IMG/VR virus record: IMGVR_UViG_3300040809_001540
Coordinates: 1 to 27,656 of that record
Direction: 5' to 3' (one strand)
DNA: 27,656 nt
Origin: a virus
The stretch's first letter is position 1; each line of letters begins with the position of its first letter. The translations under genes and the position numbers were made by a program. The notes below the pieces were generated by a model. It made no database searches, had not been told where the DNA came from, and saw only the letters and a list, made by a program, of their open reading frames with translations. This document shows, piece by piece, positions 26,893 to 27,656 of the stretch.

Positions 26893-27656
26893 CACAGTGA
26901 TGCCATACTTTTCTGTCCATTCTGCGGCATCTTTTTCATCATTGACCATTGGTTTTCCTTTGATGTTCAATGAAGTGTTCAGCAACATAGGACAGCCTGT
27001 CTTTGCATACCAATTCTCTAATAAATTTCTAAATCCAGGTGATCCGTCGTTCTTGCCCACTGTTTGAACTCTAGAAGTGTTGTCCACGTGTACGATAGCA
27101 GGAAATTCCTCTGGTTTCAAACATCTAGCAGTGTATTGCATATATGGACTTTTATCTCCCATCAAAGATGTGTCAAAATATTCTGACACGTGTTCTTCTA
27201 GAATAGCAGGAGCAAATGGTCTAAACTCTTGTCTTTTCTTAATTGCATTAACTTTGTCTTTGATATCTGGTCCTCTAGGATCAGCAAGTAGGCTTCTATG
27301 TCCTAGTGCTCTAGGGCCAAACTCAGCACGACCGTTGGCGACACCAACAATTTGGTTTTTTTCTAAATGTTTGATCACATCAAACACAGGATAGTCACCT
27401 TCTATGTCATAACCTAGGTATGGTCCGGGCCAATCAATGCGTCCTATCTCGTCTAACACACATCCAACAGATGATCCTGCATCTCCAGGATTTGGGATAA
27501 TCCATACATTGTTGTAATATTTTTTTGCTAGTGGATTCGCTACACAGTTTAATGCACATCCTCCTACCAACACAAGATTTTTTGACGGCAGTATGTCTTT
27601 GGCGTGGTTGATTATCCTTTCGAAATTTTCTTCATATAGTGCTTGAGTAGAAGCCG
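26878..27656 (-). CDS. Carbamoyltransferase (NodU/CmcH family), C-terminal part
   Basis: Partial: the frame is open to the right edge, so the N-terminal catalytic part is outside. Visible are the end of the Kae1-like domain (LVLVGGCALNCVANPLAKK, NPGDAGSSVG) and the C-terminal Carbam_trans_C domain (NGRAEFGPRALGHRSLLADP, QEFRPFAPAILEE, and CPMLLNTSLNIKGKP then MVNDEKDAAEW). The family transfers carbamoyl groups from carbamoyl phosphate to hydroxyls of sugars or antibiotics, via carbamoyl-adenylate. In marine phages it is commonly found among glycan-modifying genes. The acceptor is unknown. With the sulfotransferase and the Rossmann-type gene at the left edge, it hints at saccharide modification by this phage. 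Confidence 0.9.
   Translation of the reverse strand, partial: ASTQALYEENFERIINHAKDILPSKNLVLVGGCALNCVANPLAKKYYNNVWIIPNPGDAGSSVGCVLDEIGRIDWPGPYLGYDIEGDYPVFDVIKHLEKNQIVGVANGRAEFGPRALGHRSLLADPRGPDIKDKVNAIKKRQEFRPFAPAILEEHVSEYFDTSLMGDKSPYMQYTARCLKPEEFPAIVHVDNTSRVQTVGKNDGSPGFRNLLENWYAKTGCPMLLNTSLNIKGKPMVNDEKDAAEWTEKYGITVLTKA

Overview
The window looks like a piece of a marine T4-type myovirus genome. The evidence is a T4 gp44-like clamp-loader ATPase, PhoH, a UvdE endonuclease, He_PIG-type Ig-fold virion proteins, fibre-like proteins with shared N-termini, an overlapping spanin pair with a GH108 endolysin, and repeated T4-late-promoter-like octamers (NATAAATA). DNA is AT-rich and densely packed, with ATGA, TAATG and overlapping gene junctions. 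The host is probably an alphaproteobacterium such as SAR11: the Nfu protein begins in the alphaproteobacterial style (MFIQTEPTPNP). Host and phage group are inferences. No tRNA, rRNA, CRISPR array, integrase or IS element was seen.

Layout, left to right, almost all on the minus strand. (1) 1-4279: tip of a Rossmann-type gene, a 93-aa unknown, a ClpA-like unfoldase, peptide deformylase and a CbpA-like DnaJ. (2) 3866-6914: lysis region with two small membrane proteins, a sulfotransferase, a one-TM protein, o-spanin, i-spanin and GH108 endolysin. (3) 6914-9266: a twitch-type radical SAM enzyme between two unknown genes. (4) 9393-13533: PhoH on plus, then gp44, a 79-aa conserved unknown, a GroES-like protein, two small proteins, a DnaE-like fragment and two unknowns. 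(5) 13536-17418: structural block with two He_PIG proteins, two small virion proteins and a hidden 34-residue protein with 12 cysteines. (6) 17530-20894: three more radical SAM genes, the outer two being clear paralogs. (7) 20960-23788: nitroreductase-like gene (plus), two paralogous fibre-like genes, and a zinc-ribbon gene (plus) between them. (8) 23807-25775: an Fe-S and oxidative-stress operon with AT-hook mini-protein, Fe-type superoxide dismutase, Nfu, MIP18/DUF59 and A-type carrier. (9) 25828-27656: UvdE and the C-terminal part of a NodU/CmcH-type carbamoyltransferase.

The main system-level idea (inference) is that the phage carries four radical SAM enzymes, each needing [4Fe-4S] clusters, together with its own cluster-delivery set (Nfu, MIP18, A-type carrier) and a superoxide dismutase that would protect such clusters. 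The radical SAM substrate is unknown. The 12-cysteine mini-protein and the adjacent virion proteins are candidates.

Two promoter classes are visible. The first is near-consensus sigma-70 (TTGACA, 16-17 bp, TATAAT), where at dnaJ, gp44, one radical SAM gene and uvdE the start codon falls at about +1, suggesting leaderless early mRNAs. The second is NATAAATA/CTAAATA octamers before virion and lysis genes. Every run of more than 300 bases is covered by genes; several short genes (53, 49, 59, 34 and 59 aa) fill apparent gaps.
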